From positions 1 through 13,911 of the forward strand of contig CAJXXD010000006.1 in the NCBI GenBank assembly GCA_913062835.1: a stretch of DNA of 13,911 bases, given 5' to 3'. A model generated the notes under the pieces. It saw nothing but the letters and a program-made list of their open reading frames with translations, was not told the DNA's origin and ran no database searches. Both the position numbers and the translations under genes were made by a program. This document shows positions 6,665 through 12,991 of the stretch, one piece after another. This DNA comes from an uncultured Gammaproteobacteria bacterium. Its GTDB lineage: Bacteria; Pseudomonadota; Gammaproteobacteria; Pseudomonadales; Litorivicinaceae. Position 1 is the stretch's first letter. Each line of letters starts with the position of its first letter.

Positions 6665-6717
6665 TCGACAGCATGGTCGTCGCCGATTTGAATATCCGAT
6701 ATGCTGTGAGCCTCGTA

Positions 6718-8187
6718 ATGTTATCTAGCTATGGAATCCGATTGACCAACGTAATTTCCACCCGTCCTCACGTGCTTGTTGTGGATCTGGATGGCACACT
6801 GACTCCCTCCAACTCCCTCGTTGAATTGGTCCTGCAGCTGGCTCGTCGAGATCCGGTGAAGTTGGTCTCGCTTGTCTGGGTGCTGTTGACTTCAGGCCGT
6901 TTGGCATTCAAGTGCGCGGTTTCAGATTGCATTGAGGCTCAGGTTGATCATTGGCCATGGAACCCGAAGGTGCTTGATAAAATTGAAGCTGCTCGATTGC
7001 GAGCGGACACGATTGTGCTGATGACGGCATCAGATCAGCGCGTGGCCTCGCGGGTCGCGGATTACCTGGGGGGATTCGATGCTGTGTTTGGCTCGACACC
7101 CGAGTGCAATCTCAAAGGGATTGAAAAAGCCCGTCTCATTGCTACCACGTATGCAGATGCCAAAGTGACCTATATCGGCGATTCCAACGCGGATCGTCCT
7201 GTGTGGGAAGCGGTTGATACAGCGATTGGTGTGGGCATTGATCCGCGACAGGTCGGGAACATCGCGGGCCAAAGTGAGGAGCTACCAAAAGTACGAGGAC
7301 AGCGCTCGGTCGTCTGGTCTATCCTCAAGGCGCTCCGGCCGCACCAGTGGGTGAAGAATGTATTGCTGTTCGTGCCCTTGGTTTTGGCGCAAGTGACTGC
7401 TCCAAGTGTCTACCTGTTGGTGTGCCTTGGGTGGATTGCCTTCTCATTCGTCGCATCGGCAGTGTATCTGTTCAATGACCTCATGGATCTTGCAGATGAC
7501 CGTGCTCACCCCCGTAAGCGAAATCGGCCGCTTGCCTCGGGATACATGCCCATTGAGTGGGGAGTCATCGGCGTGGTCGCGTTAGTCACCATCGGACTTG
7601 GCTTGGCCTGGATACTGGATGCGTTTTTTGCATTGATGCTGCTTGGTTATCTGGGTTTAACCACCCTTTATTCGTTGAAGCTGAAACGCGTCGCTTGGGT
7701 TGATGTGGTAACGCTTTCAGGTCTCTATACCTGGCGGTTACTATCGGGTGCCGTATTGGCCGGTGTTTTGATTTCGCCCTGGTTATTTGTGTTTTCCTTG
7801 ATGTGTTTTCTGTCCCTGGCTGGGATGAAACGGATCACTGAATTATTGGATCGGATTGAGCGTGGGTCAGATGCGACCTATGGACGCGATTATGCTGTTG
7901 AAGATTGGCGGTCCATGGCGTGGTTGAGCGGTATTGCACTTTTGAGTGCCTTGGTGACCTTTGTGCTCTATCTACAAGTGCCGACAACAGCGGATCTTTA
8001 TCCCAATATTCACGCGCTTTGGTGGGTGGTGCCTGTGCTGTCGCTCTGGCTTGGCCGGATGTTCTGGTCAACGCTGAGTGGGCGGATGCATGATGACCCG
8101 ATCGTTTATGCAGCCATGGATCCTCTCAGTTGGGTATCTGGGCTGTGCGTCATGGTGCTGATGTTGCGAGCGAGCGGCTTGTGGTGA
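6718..8187 (+). CDS. HAD phosphatase-UbiA fusion, polyprenyl-phosphate phosphoribosyltransferase type
   Basis: This 489-aa fusion has two parts. Residues 1-200 are a HAD hydrolase with DLDGT (23-27, nucleophile Asp23), TASD (103-106) and GDSNAD (154-159). Residues from about 203 are a UbiA membrane prenyltransferase with LRPHQWVKN (206-214), the Mg-binding NDLMDLADD followed by RAHPRKR (253-268), and a second conserved stretch YSLKLKRVAWVDVV, with about eight membrane segments. The UbiA part resembles mycobacterial Rv3806c, which joins PRPP to decaprenyl phosphate. The fused HAD domain would remove the 5-phosphate. NoeC of Azorhizobium is a related protein for arabinosylation, as I recall. 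I preferred the ATG at 6718 because the longest frame begins at a TTG (6655) without a ribosome-binding site. The ATG at 6673 is possible. The stop overlaps gtrA as GTGA. Confidence 0.8.
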   Translation: MLSSYGIRLTNVISTRPHVLVVDLDGTLTPSNSLVELVLQLARRDPVKLVSLVWVLLTSGRLAFKCAVSDCIEAQVDHWPWNPKVLDKIEAARLRADTIVLMTASDQRVASRVADYLGGFDAVFGSTPECNLKGIEKARLIATTYADAKVTYIGDSNADRPVWEAVDTAIGVGIDPRQVGNIAGQSEELPKVRGQRSVVWSILKALRPHQWVKNVLLFVPLVLAQVTAPSVYLLVCLGWIAFSFVASAVYLFNDLMDLADDRAHPRKRNRPLASGYMPIEWGVIGVVALVTIGLGLAWILDAFFALMLLGYLGLTTLYSLKLKRVAWVDVVTLSGLYTWRLLSGAVLAGVLISPWLFVFSLMCFLSLAGMKRITELLDRIERGSDATYGRDYAVEDWRSMAWLSGIALLSALVTFVLYLQVPTTADLYPNIHALWWVVPVLSLWLGRMFWSTLSGRMHDDPIVYAAMDPLSWVSGLCVMVLMLRASGLW

Positions 8188-8591
8188 CATTGTGTGTGAA
8201 GTATTTCGGTTTCGCGGTGCTTGCGATCATGGCTAACCTTCTGGTGCAGCGTGCCGTGTTTGCAACTTGGCAAGCGGGTGAGACCTTCGTCGTTGCAATT
8301 GCGCTCGGGACGGTTGTCGGCTTGGTGGTGAAATACTGGCTGGACGCACGATGGATTTTTTACTCAGATCGGCCGCGTTCAGATCTCGGTCAATTCGGTC
8401 GGTACACTATCACAGGTGTGGTCACGACTTTTCTGTTTTGGGGCTTTGAGTGGGTGGGTTGGTACCTATCAGGGGATCATCAGATTCGCGAACTTGCAGC
8501 GATCATTGGGCTGTCTCTAGGGTATTTATTAAAGTACCAATTGGATAAGCGATTCGTGTTTGCCGGGATGACCAATGGAGAGTCTGGATGA
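8184..8591 (+). CDS. GtrA family membrane protein
   Basis: This protein of about 135 aa has four predicted membrane segments. It opens VKYFGFAVLAIMANLLVQRAVF in the usual GtrA manner and has two KYWLDARWIF / KYQLDKRFVF repeats at the cytoplasmic ends of helices 2 and 4, the hallmark of the family. GtrA proteins are implicated in moving or presenting polyprenyl-phosphate sugars. Mycobacterial Rv3789, next to dprE1/dprE2, is of this type. Here it would help bring polyprenyl-phosphate-arabinose to the periplasmic side. I chose the GTG at 8184, which overlaps the upstream TGA as GTGA. GTG 8181 is equally possible. The longer TTG start at 8130 would add 18 non-conserved residues inside the previous gene. 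The stop overlaps the next ATG (ATGA). Confidence 0.85.
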   Translation: MTLCVKYFGFAVLAIMANLLVQRAVFATWQAGETFVVAIALGTVVGLVVKYWLDARWIFYSDRPRSDLGQFGRYTITGVVTTFLFWGFEWVGWYLSGDHQIRELAAIIGLSLGYLLKYQLDKRFVFAGMTNGESG

Positions 8592-9889
8592 AGCGGCCAT
8601 TATCCGGATGGGGTTGCTCACAAGTTATGGATTGCGACGTCCGTGATTGGGATGCAGAGCATGTGTCGTTATGGGCCCAACATGGCGGGATCGCTCGCGG
8701 CCTCGGTCGCGCCTATGGGGATAGCGCCTACAATCAGCAGCTCACTGTTGAGACCGGCTCACTCAATCGGGTTGTGCAGTTTGATTCGGAGTCTGGGGTG
8801 CTTGTTGCGGAGGGTGGTTTGTCGCTTTACGCAATGCTTCGTACGATTGTGCCTCACGGTTGGTTTGTGCCCGTGACCCCAGGCACTCAGTTTGTCACCT
8901 TGGGTGGCATGATTGCAGCCGATGTGCACGGTAAGAACCATCATCATCAGGGGTCCTTTGCGCACTGTGTGGATTGGATCGAGATGATGGATCCGACTGG
9001 TCAGCGGCACCGCGTCAGTCGAGAGCAGGATCCAGCCTGGTTTAATTGGACCTGCGGTGGCATGGGTCTGACCGGCGTCATTCTGTACGCGCAGATTCGG
9101 TTGTTGCCGATCCATTCGCCTTGGATTGAACAAACCACTGTTGTGACACCCGATTTGGAAGCGACCATGCATTGTTTCGAATCGAAAGTCGATGCGCCGT
9201 ATTCCGTGGCCTGGCTTGATGCCAGCGCGCGTGGTTCGAAGCTTGGTCGCTCAGTGGTCTTTTTGGGAGCGCATCAGAACGAGTCTGAATTACCGCCCGG
9301 TGAATGGATCGCCCCTCGCCGATCATGCCCGGAGGTTCCTCGTTTGCCATTTGGCGTAGTCAATCGCTGGACAACGGATCTATTCAACACTGTTTACTAC
9401 CGAAAGCAGTCCAATAATCAAAAGCCTGTGCACTGGCAAACGTATTTCTACCCACTTGATGGCTTGAATCACTGGAACCGTGTTTATGGTCCGAAGGGGT
9501 TTGCCCAATTTCAAACCGTCATACCGATTGATTCGGCTCCTGCATGCATTCCTTTGTTGCTCAAAATAGTGCGAATACATGGGTTTGCATCGCCTGTCAG
9601 CGTGTTAAAAAAAATGGGTGCAGAGGCATCCGGTATCTCGTTTCCAATGCCCGGTTACACATTGACTGTGGATTTACCGAATCGGTCCGGATTGCGCAAA
9701 TTGATGTCGCAACTCATCGATTGTGCAATTGATCACGGTGGGCGGTTTTATCTTGCCAAGGATTTGCATTTAACTGCCGAGCAGTGCTTCCGTGCCGATT
9801 CCCGCATGGATGCGTTTCGTGCGTTTCGTGAAGCACGGGGCATGCGCTCCGTCTTCGTATCAGAACAATCTAAACGGTTAGGACTGTAG
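8588..9889 (+). CDS. dprE1: DprE1-like FAD-dependent polyprenylphosphoryl-ribose 2-oxidase
   Basis: DprE1 oxidises the 2-hydroxyl of polyprenyl-phosphoryl-ribose as the first half of its epimerisation to arabinose. This 433-aa protein fits the whole family. GLGRAYGD (38-45) and VTPGTQFVTLGGMIA (96-110) form the FAD site, VHGKNHH (113-119) is the flavin/substrate loop, and GGMGLTG lies at 157-163. Then come YFYPLD (286-291), YGPKGFAQFQ (300-309), FPMPGY (352-357) and GGRFYLAKD (384-392) with the substrate-site Lys391. By motif alignment Thr360 sits where Mycobacterium tuberculosis DprE1 has Cys387, the residue attacked by benzothiazinones. The ATG overlaps the gtrA stop (ATGA), with GGAG about 7 nt upstream. 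It ends directly before the dprE2 ATG (TAG-ATG). The identification is strong. The actual sugar is inferred from the neighbours. Confidence 0.87.
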   Translation: MKRPLSGWGCSQVMDCDVRDWDAEHVSLWAQHGGIARGLGRAYGDSAYNQQLTVETGSLNRVVQFDSESGVLVAEGGLSLYAMLRTIVPHGWFVPVTPGTQFVTLGGMIAADVHGKNHHHQGSFAHCVDWIEMMDPTGQRHRVSREQDPAWFNWTCGGMGLTGVILYAQIRLLPIHSPWIEQTTVVTPDLEATMHCFESKVDAPYSVAWLDASARGSKLGRSVVFLGAHQNESELPPGEWIAPRRSCPEVPRLPFGVVNRWTTDLFNTVYYRKQSNNQKPVHWQTYFYPLDGLNHWNRVYGPKGFAQFQTVIPIDSAPACIPLLLKIVRIHGFASPVSVLKKMGAEASGISFPMPGYTLTVDLPNRSGLRKLMSQLIDCAIDHGGRFYLAKDLHLTAEQCFRADSRMDAFRAFREARGMRSVFVSEQSKRLGL

Positions 9890-10624
9890 ATGATGCGACC
9901 TGCAGTGATGATTCTTGGATCGGGCTCAGATTTGGGTGCTGAGCTTGCGAGGCAATATGCCGAGCGCGAACATCCTGTCTATTTGTTGGGTCGTGATGCT
10001 GAGCGTCTCCAACATTTGGAAAATGCACTTGGGGGGTGTCGATCGCCCCAAGTACGTGGCTATGTGTGTGACCTCCTTGATGATGAGCGCTTTGAGTCGG
10101 TATTGGCTGACTTGGACCCTTTCCCAGAGATTGTCATTGTCACGGCGGGCACGATGACTGGATTGGAGGCACCGACTGCCGAAGCGGTTCGGGAACTCAT
10201 GCGCATCAACGCAGAAGCGCCGGCGATTCGATTAGAGCAGATGATGACAGAGTTTGAGCAGCGAGGAATTCAGGGCGTGTTGGTTGGTGTCAGCTCGCTT
10301 GCAGGTGAGCGTGGCCGTCGTTCAAACTATCCTTACGGTGCAGCGAAAGCAGCGTTTACGACATATTTGTCTGGACTTCGTCATCGGATGTTTAGAAGCG
10401 GGATCCATGTGATGACAGTGCTTCCTGGTTTTGTGCAAACCAAAATGCTGGAGGGGATGCAAACACCAGCGCTGCTGACGATTGGTCCGGAAGAAATGGC
10501 GGCACGCATTCGGCTGGGCATCGAGCAGCGTAGGGATGTGGTCTACTCGGGCGCGATCTGGCGTCTCATTCAGTGGGTTTTGATTCTGCTCCCAGAGTGG
10601 CTCTTTAAGCGAACAAACCTATGA
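9890..10624 (+). CDS. dprE2: DprE2-like short-chain reductase (ribose to arabinose epimerisation)
   Basis: This 244-aa short-chain dehydrogenase would reduce the 2-keto intermediate made by the upstream oxidase, using NAD(P)H, to give polyprenyl-phosphoryl-arabinose. Its cofactor site is ILGSGSDLGAELA (8-20). Asn-like turn residues VTAGTM follow at 84-89. The catalytic set is Ser135/Ser136, Tyr149 and Lys153 in YGAAK, and LPGFVQTKM lies at 178-186. The C-terminus, about residues 223-240, is a hydrophobic helix ending in basic residues. This is usual for DprE2 relatives and would keep the enzyme at the membrane with its lipid substrate. It begins immediately after the dprE1 stop and overlaps the next gene as ATGA. 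A second ATG follows directly at 9893. SDR sequence alone does not fix the substrate, so the role rests on gene order. Confidence 0.82.
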   Translation: MMRPAVMILGSGSDLGAELARQYAEREHPVYLLGRDAERLQHLENALGGCRSPQVRGYVCDLLDDERFESVLADLDPFPEIVIVTAGTMTGLEAPTAEAVRELMRINAEAPAIRLEQMMTEFEQRGIQGVLVGVSSLAGERGRRSNYPYGAAKAAFTTYLSGLRHRMFRSGIHVMTVLPGFVQTKMLEGMQTPALLTIGPEEMAARIRLGIEQRRDVVYSGAIWRLIQWVLILLPEWLFKRTNL

Positions 10625-12105
10625 CGGCACAGATGACCGCATCGCGATATACGCTACTTGTGGGCGTTGTGATCGCAAAAATTCTGTTAGCAGCGTTGAT
10701 GCCATTGACCGGTGACGAAGCTTATTTTGTCTTATGGGGACAGCACCCGGCGCTCGGTTATTACGACCATCCGCCATTGGCTGGTTGGTGGTTGGCTCTG
10801 ATATTGCCCCTGAGTGATCATGTGTTGGCGGTCCGTTTTGCCGCGATTGCTGTGTCACTTGTTCCGGCCATTTTAGTATTTCAAGCGCTTCGGGCGTCGC
10901 CTGAGGCACAGTGGCCAGCCACACTGGTTGCGCTCTTTTCGCCGCTGTTTTTTATCAACATTTTTTACACCACTGATACTTGGTTGATTTGTTTTGGCAT
11001 CTTGGCCATGTGGAGTTACGTGCGGGCGACACAGGATGAGAGCGCACTTTTTTATCTTCTTTGTGGGCTATGCTTGGGGCTCGCCTTTTTTTCGAAGTAT
11101 CTGGCAGTGTTAATTGGTCTGGGCATGGTCGTCGAGCAGATCGTTTCTGGCCGCCGATTTGTGCGTAATTTGCTGTTGATTCTGCTCGCTGTGTTTCCGT
11201 TTGTTGCACTGAACCTCTGGTGGAATGTGACCCACTGTGGTTACAACCTAATGTTTAACCTGGTGAATCGACAGTCGGATGCGAGCTGGGACCTTACGGG
11301 CCCCCTGACCTATGCGTTGATGTTGCTCTATGTGCTGACTCCATGGTTAGTCCTTGGGGTGTTGCGTCAGCGGCCCTCAATTGCGTCCATAGATCGATCC
11401 GCCGATGTATGGCGATGGCTTTGGATCATCCCAGGCTTGGTACTGTTGCTCGTCTCGTTGATCAAACCCATCGGTCTGCATTGGGTGATTCCGATTATGT
11501 TTGCGTTTTTGATGGCGATACGCTGGTCTTCTTGGTCATTGCGGTCGATACGATGGGCAATGTTCGCAACCGTCAGCTTTGGGATCATTCACTATGCGAT
11601 CTTGATGGGGGTGGCGGTTTTTCCGGTTGAGCGCTGGATCCAGCCAGATCGCGCAGATCGCGTCGGTTTTTATCGATACGGAGATGAAATCGGGATCGAT
11701 TTAAATGCGCGTTATGATGCGTCTTGGATCATAGCGTCACCGAGTTATTCGCGAGCGGCCACAATGAGTTATCACACCAAACGGGATGTGCCTGTGTTTG
11801 GTCAAGGGTCGCGTTATGGTCGGCAGAGTGATTTGCTGTTTGATCTGACACGAGCTCCTGAAAGTAAGGTGGCTATTGTGGGTTCGACAGCGGCAGAACT
11901 CGAGTCATTTGAGAAATTCTTCAGTCAGGCGGAGTTGTATAACCTGACCTCAGGTGGAAATGTTTCATACTGGGTATTGGAAGGAGAGGGTCTCCGCGCT
12001 GATGTTTATGCGACCACTGTGATAGCGGAGATTGTCGAAAGCTTTTACCAAATACCGTCATGGATGCCGGTGAAAGAGTGTGAATATACTAATCGCGCGC
12101 GATAA
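10621..12105 (+). CDS. GT-C membrane glycosyltransferase, PMT/ArnT-like (GT39/GT83)
   Basis: This 494-aa integral membrane protein starts with a membrane helix followed by GDEAYF (31-36) and GYYDHPP (46-52). This periplasmic acidic loop is found in PMT_2/ArnT-like enzymes that use polyprenyl-phosphate sugars. About ten further hydrophobic segments follow to about residue 335. A soluble C-terminal domain of about 150 residues comes next, with SYSRAATMSYHTKRDVPVF and a later RYGRQSDLLFDL segment, like periplasmic domains of GT39-type proteins. As last gene of the operon it is the likely user of polyprenyl-phosphate-arabinose, comparable in role to TfpW of Pseudomonas aeruginosa, which puts D-arabinofuranose on pilin. 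The acceptor here is unknown. The start overlaps the dprE2 stop (ATGA). After the stop I see no strong terminator, only a short GATAA/TTATC dyad at 12102-12117. Confidence 0.8.
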   Translation: MTAQMTASRYTLLVGVVIAKILLAALMPLTGDEAYFVLWGQHPALGYYDHPPLAGWWLALILPLSDHVLAVRFAAIAVSLVPAILVFQALRASPEAQWPATLVALFSPLFFINIFYTTDTWLICFGILAMWSYVRATQDESALFYLLCGLCLGLAFFSKYLAVLIGLGMVVEQIVSGRRFVRNLLLILLAVFPFVALNLWWNVTHCGYNLMFNLVNRQSDASWDLTGPLTYALMLLYVLTPWLVLGVLRQRPSIASIDRSADVWRWLWIIPGLVLLLVSLIKPIGLHWVIPIMFAFLMAIRWSSWSLRSIRWAMFATVSFGIIHYAILMGVAVFPVERWIQPDRADRVGFYRYGDEIGIDLNARYDASWIIASPSYSRAATMSYHTKRDVPVFGQGSRYGRQSDLLFDLTRAPESKVAIVGSTAAELESFEKFFSQAELYNLTSGGNVSYWVLEGEGLRADVYATTVIAEIVESFYQIPSWMPVKECEYTNRAR

Positions 12106-12188
12106 GATTGATTATCACTTTGACCGGGCTGAGTGAGTTTGAGCGCGGGTAGTGTTTTGTTCCGATTTGAGTAAGGAAATGTGCGCAG

Positions 12189-12455
12189 ATGAAAAAATGT
12201 TGGGTGCTAATTGCAGTAGGGCTATTCCTTAGTGGCTGTCAGCAGAATGTGAAATCCTCCGGCACAGCCTATGAGGAGATAGAAGTGATGGCTCGCTCTG
12301 AGCGATCGGTAACAATTCGATTTGCTGAGTTTGGGCGAGCACGGGCTGAGAGTTACGCTGCTGACTTCTGTGCCGCTGAGGGCCGTACCGCTTCCTTCGA
12401 TGGGTTTGAAAAGAAATTTGGAATGAGCGACATCGGGACTTGGCGATGTGACTAA
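12189..12455 (+). CDS. Small lipoprotein of unknown function
   Basis: This 88-aa protein has a clear lipoprotein signal: MKK, a hydrophobic stretch, then the lipobox LSGC with lipidated Cys17. Gln at position +2 does not match the inner-membrane retention rule, so outer-membrane attachment is expected. The mature part is about 72 residues and holds just two further cysteines, Cys61 and Cys87, probably a disulfide. The pattern of a cysteine followed by AEGR, a variable stretch and a final W-x-C resembles many small proteobacterial lipoproteins of unknown role. An AAGGA lies 11 nt before the ATG, slightly far. It follows the arabinose operon by 83 bp in the same direction, so co-transcription is possible. 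No function is assigned. Confidence 0.7.
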   Translation: MKKCWVLIAVGLFLSGCQQNVKSSGTAYEEIEVMARSERSVTIRFAEFGRARAESYAADFCAAEGRTASFDGFEKKFGMSDIGTWRCD

Positions 12456-12462
12456 GCTTGCT

Positions 12463-12486
12463 ATGGCGCTGGATATAACGCGCCAT
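12463..12486. terminator. Hairpin after the lipoprotein gene, possible terminator
   Basis: ATGGCGC (12463-12469) and GCGCCAT (12480-12486) form a perfect 7-bp stem around a 10-nt loop, 8 nt after the lipoprotein stop. No T-tract follows directly. The first run of T residues is near 12512-12517, so intrinsic termination would be weak. It could also stabilise the mRNA 3' end. Confidence 0.4.
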
Positions 12487-12555
12487 CGTCACGCTAGCCT
12501 TCGTCGTTCCTCTTTTTACCGAGGATAAGCCATGTTTTTAATTATTCTGTATTCC

Positions 12556-12580
12556 AAAATTTGTTGAGATATCAAATTTT
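12556..12580. repeat. AT-rich inverted repeat
   Basis: AAAATTTG (12556-12563) and CAAATTTT (12573-12580) are perfect 8-bp arms around 9 nt. A run of T then A residues follows to about 12590. It could be bent DNA or a protein-binding site. As a terminator stem it would be unstable because it is nearly all A-T. Confidence 0.35.
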
Positions 12581-12635
12581 TTAAAAAAATTACCTAGCAC
12601 ACAGCAAGGATTCTTGTCTCGAGTTAGTAAATCCT

Positions 12636-12673
12636 GTTTTGGCCCGTATTCCTGCCAACATGTGGCCCAAAAC
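12636..12673. repeat. 10-bp inverted repeat upstream of the antitoxin
   Basis: GTTTTGGCCC (12636-12645) and GGCCCAAAAC (12664-12673) pair at nine of ten positions across an 18-nt loop. It lies about 15 nt upstream of the candidate -35 box of the phd-PIN operon. It could be a regulator site or a weak transcript hairpin. Confidence 0.35.
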
Positions 12674-12687
12674 TCGATGTTCGGACG

Positions 12688-12716
12688 TGGAAATTTGGCA
12701 TGAGAAAATATAAACT
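12688..12716 (+). promoter_or_regulatory. Candidate promoter of the phd-PIN operon
   Basis: TGGAAA (12688-12693) and TAAACT (12711-12716) are 17 nt apart and match four of six consensus positions each. The -10 region lies in AATATAAACT, so a -10 shifted to TATAAA (12709-12714) is also possible. Initiation near 12723 would leave a short leader before the antitoxin ATG. Confidence 0.3.
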
Positions 12717-12735
12717 AAGTCAAGTGAACTAAGTT
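12713..12735. repeat. Tandem AACTAAGT palindromic elements, candidate antitoxin operator
   Basis: AACTAAGT occurs at 12713-12720 and again at 12727-12734, 14 bp apart. Each contains the dyad ACT-A-AGT, and the second extends to the perfect AACT-A-AGTT. The first overlaps the candidate -10 box and the second lies between it and the ribosome-binding site GGGAG (12736-12740). Phd-family antitoxins bind paired palindromes over their own promoter, so this is the likely autoregulatory site. Confidence 0.45.
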
Positions 12736-12745
12736 GGGAGTGGGT

Positions 12746-12991
12746 ATGGAATCATTTAATATGCATGAAGCAAAGACGCGCCTATCACAATTAGTGGCTC
12801 GCGCTCAGCAAGGGGAAGGTTTCATCATCGCCAAGGCTGGAAAACCTCTGGTGCGTGTAACAGCCATTGACTCGCCGGAGCCAAGTCAAAAAAAGCGGAT
12901 CGGATTTTTGGCAGGACGGTGTGTCGTTCCTGATAACTTCGATCGGTTAGGGGAGCACGAGATTGCAGAAATGTTTGGAAGTTCAACGTGA
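12746..12991 (+). CDS. Phd/YefM family antitoxin
   Basis: This 81-aa antitoxin starts MESFNMHEAKTRLSQLV, the usual DNA-binding N-terminus of the Phd/YefM fold. IIAKAGKPLVRVTAI (residues 27-41) then completes the dimer domain. The C-terminal tail from about residue 51, RIGFLAGRCVVPDNFDRLG, is the segment that wraps and blocks a PIN toxin in this subfamily. I chose the ATG at 12746 because GGGAG ends 5 nt upstream. The longer TTG frame (12734) starts inside the candidate operator. The stop overlaps the toxin GTG as GTGA, the usual coupled antitoxin-first order. Autoregulation through the ACTAAGT repeats just upstream is likely. Confidence 0.87.
   Translation: MESFNMHEAKTRLSQLVARAQQGEGFIIAKAGKPLVRVTAIDSPEPSQKKRIGFLAGRCVVPDNFDRLGEHEIAEMFGSST

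Larger units (their letters stand above)
6547..6717. other. Divergent spacer between neuC and arabinose operon
   Basis: This 171-bp spacer separates two diverging operons. It contains an 8-bp palindrome GATGCATC (6634-6641) and a perfect 14-bp palindrome (6651-6664). I could not find a confident -35/-10 pair for either direction. Some of it would be coding if the longer neuC start or the upstream TTG/ATG starts of the HAD-UbiA gene were used. Confidence 0.55.
12456..12745. other. AT-rich spacer with several inverted repeats
   Basis: This 290-bp non-coding region separates the lipoprotein gene from the toxin-antitoxin pair. In order it holds a 7-bp-stem hairpin (12463-12486), a T/A-rich block (about 12530-12595) with an 8-bp dyad (12556-12580), a 10-bp dyad with one mismatch (12636-12673), a candidate promoter, and a repeated ACTAAGT element before the antitoxin start. 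I see no gene in it. Its composition differs visibly from the coding regions on its left and suggests a junction between the glycan locus and an acquired module. Confidence 0.55.

Noticed and set aside
6655-6717. Longer N-terminus of the HAD-UbiA protein from TTG 6655
   Set aside because: No ribosome-binding site precedes it, it begins inside the 14-bp palindrome, and the HAD domain needs only the residues after 6718.
8130-8183. TTG start for gtrA inside the UbiA coding end
   Set aside because: It adds 18 residues with no GtrA similarity. The GTG at 8184 gives a clean GTGA overlap and the usual family length.
8759-9172. Open frame of 137 codons on the minus strand opposite dprE1
   Set aside because: It is antisense to conserved FAD-binding motifs, has no recognisable domain, and reads as a shadow of the real gene.
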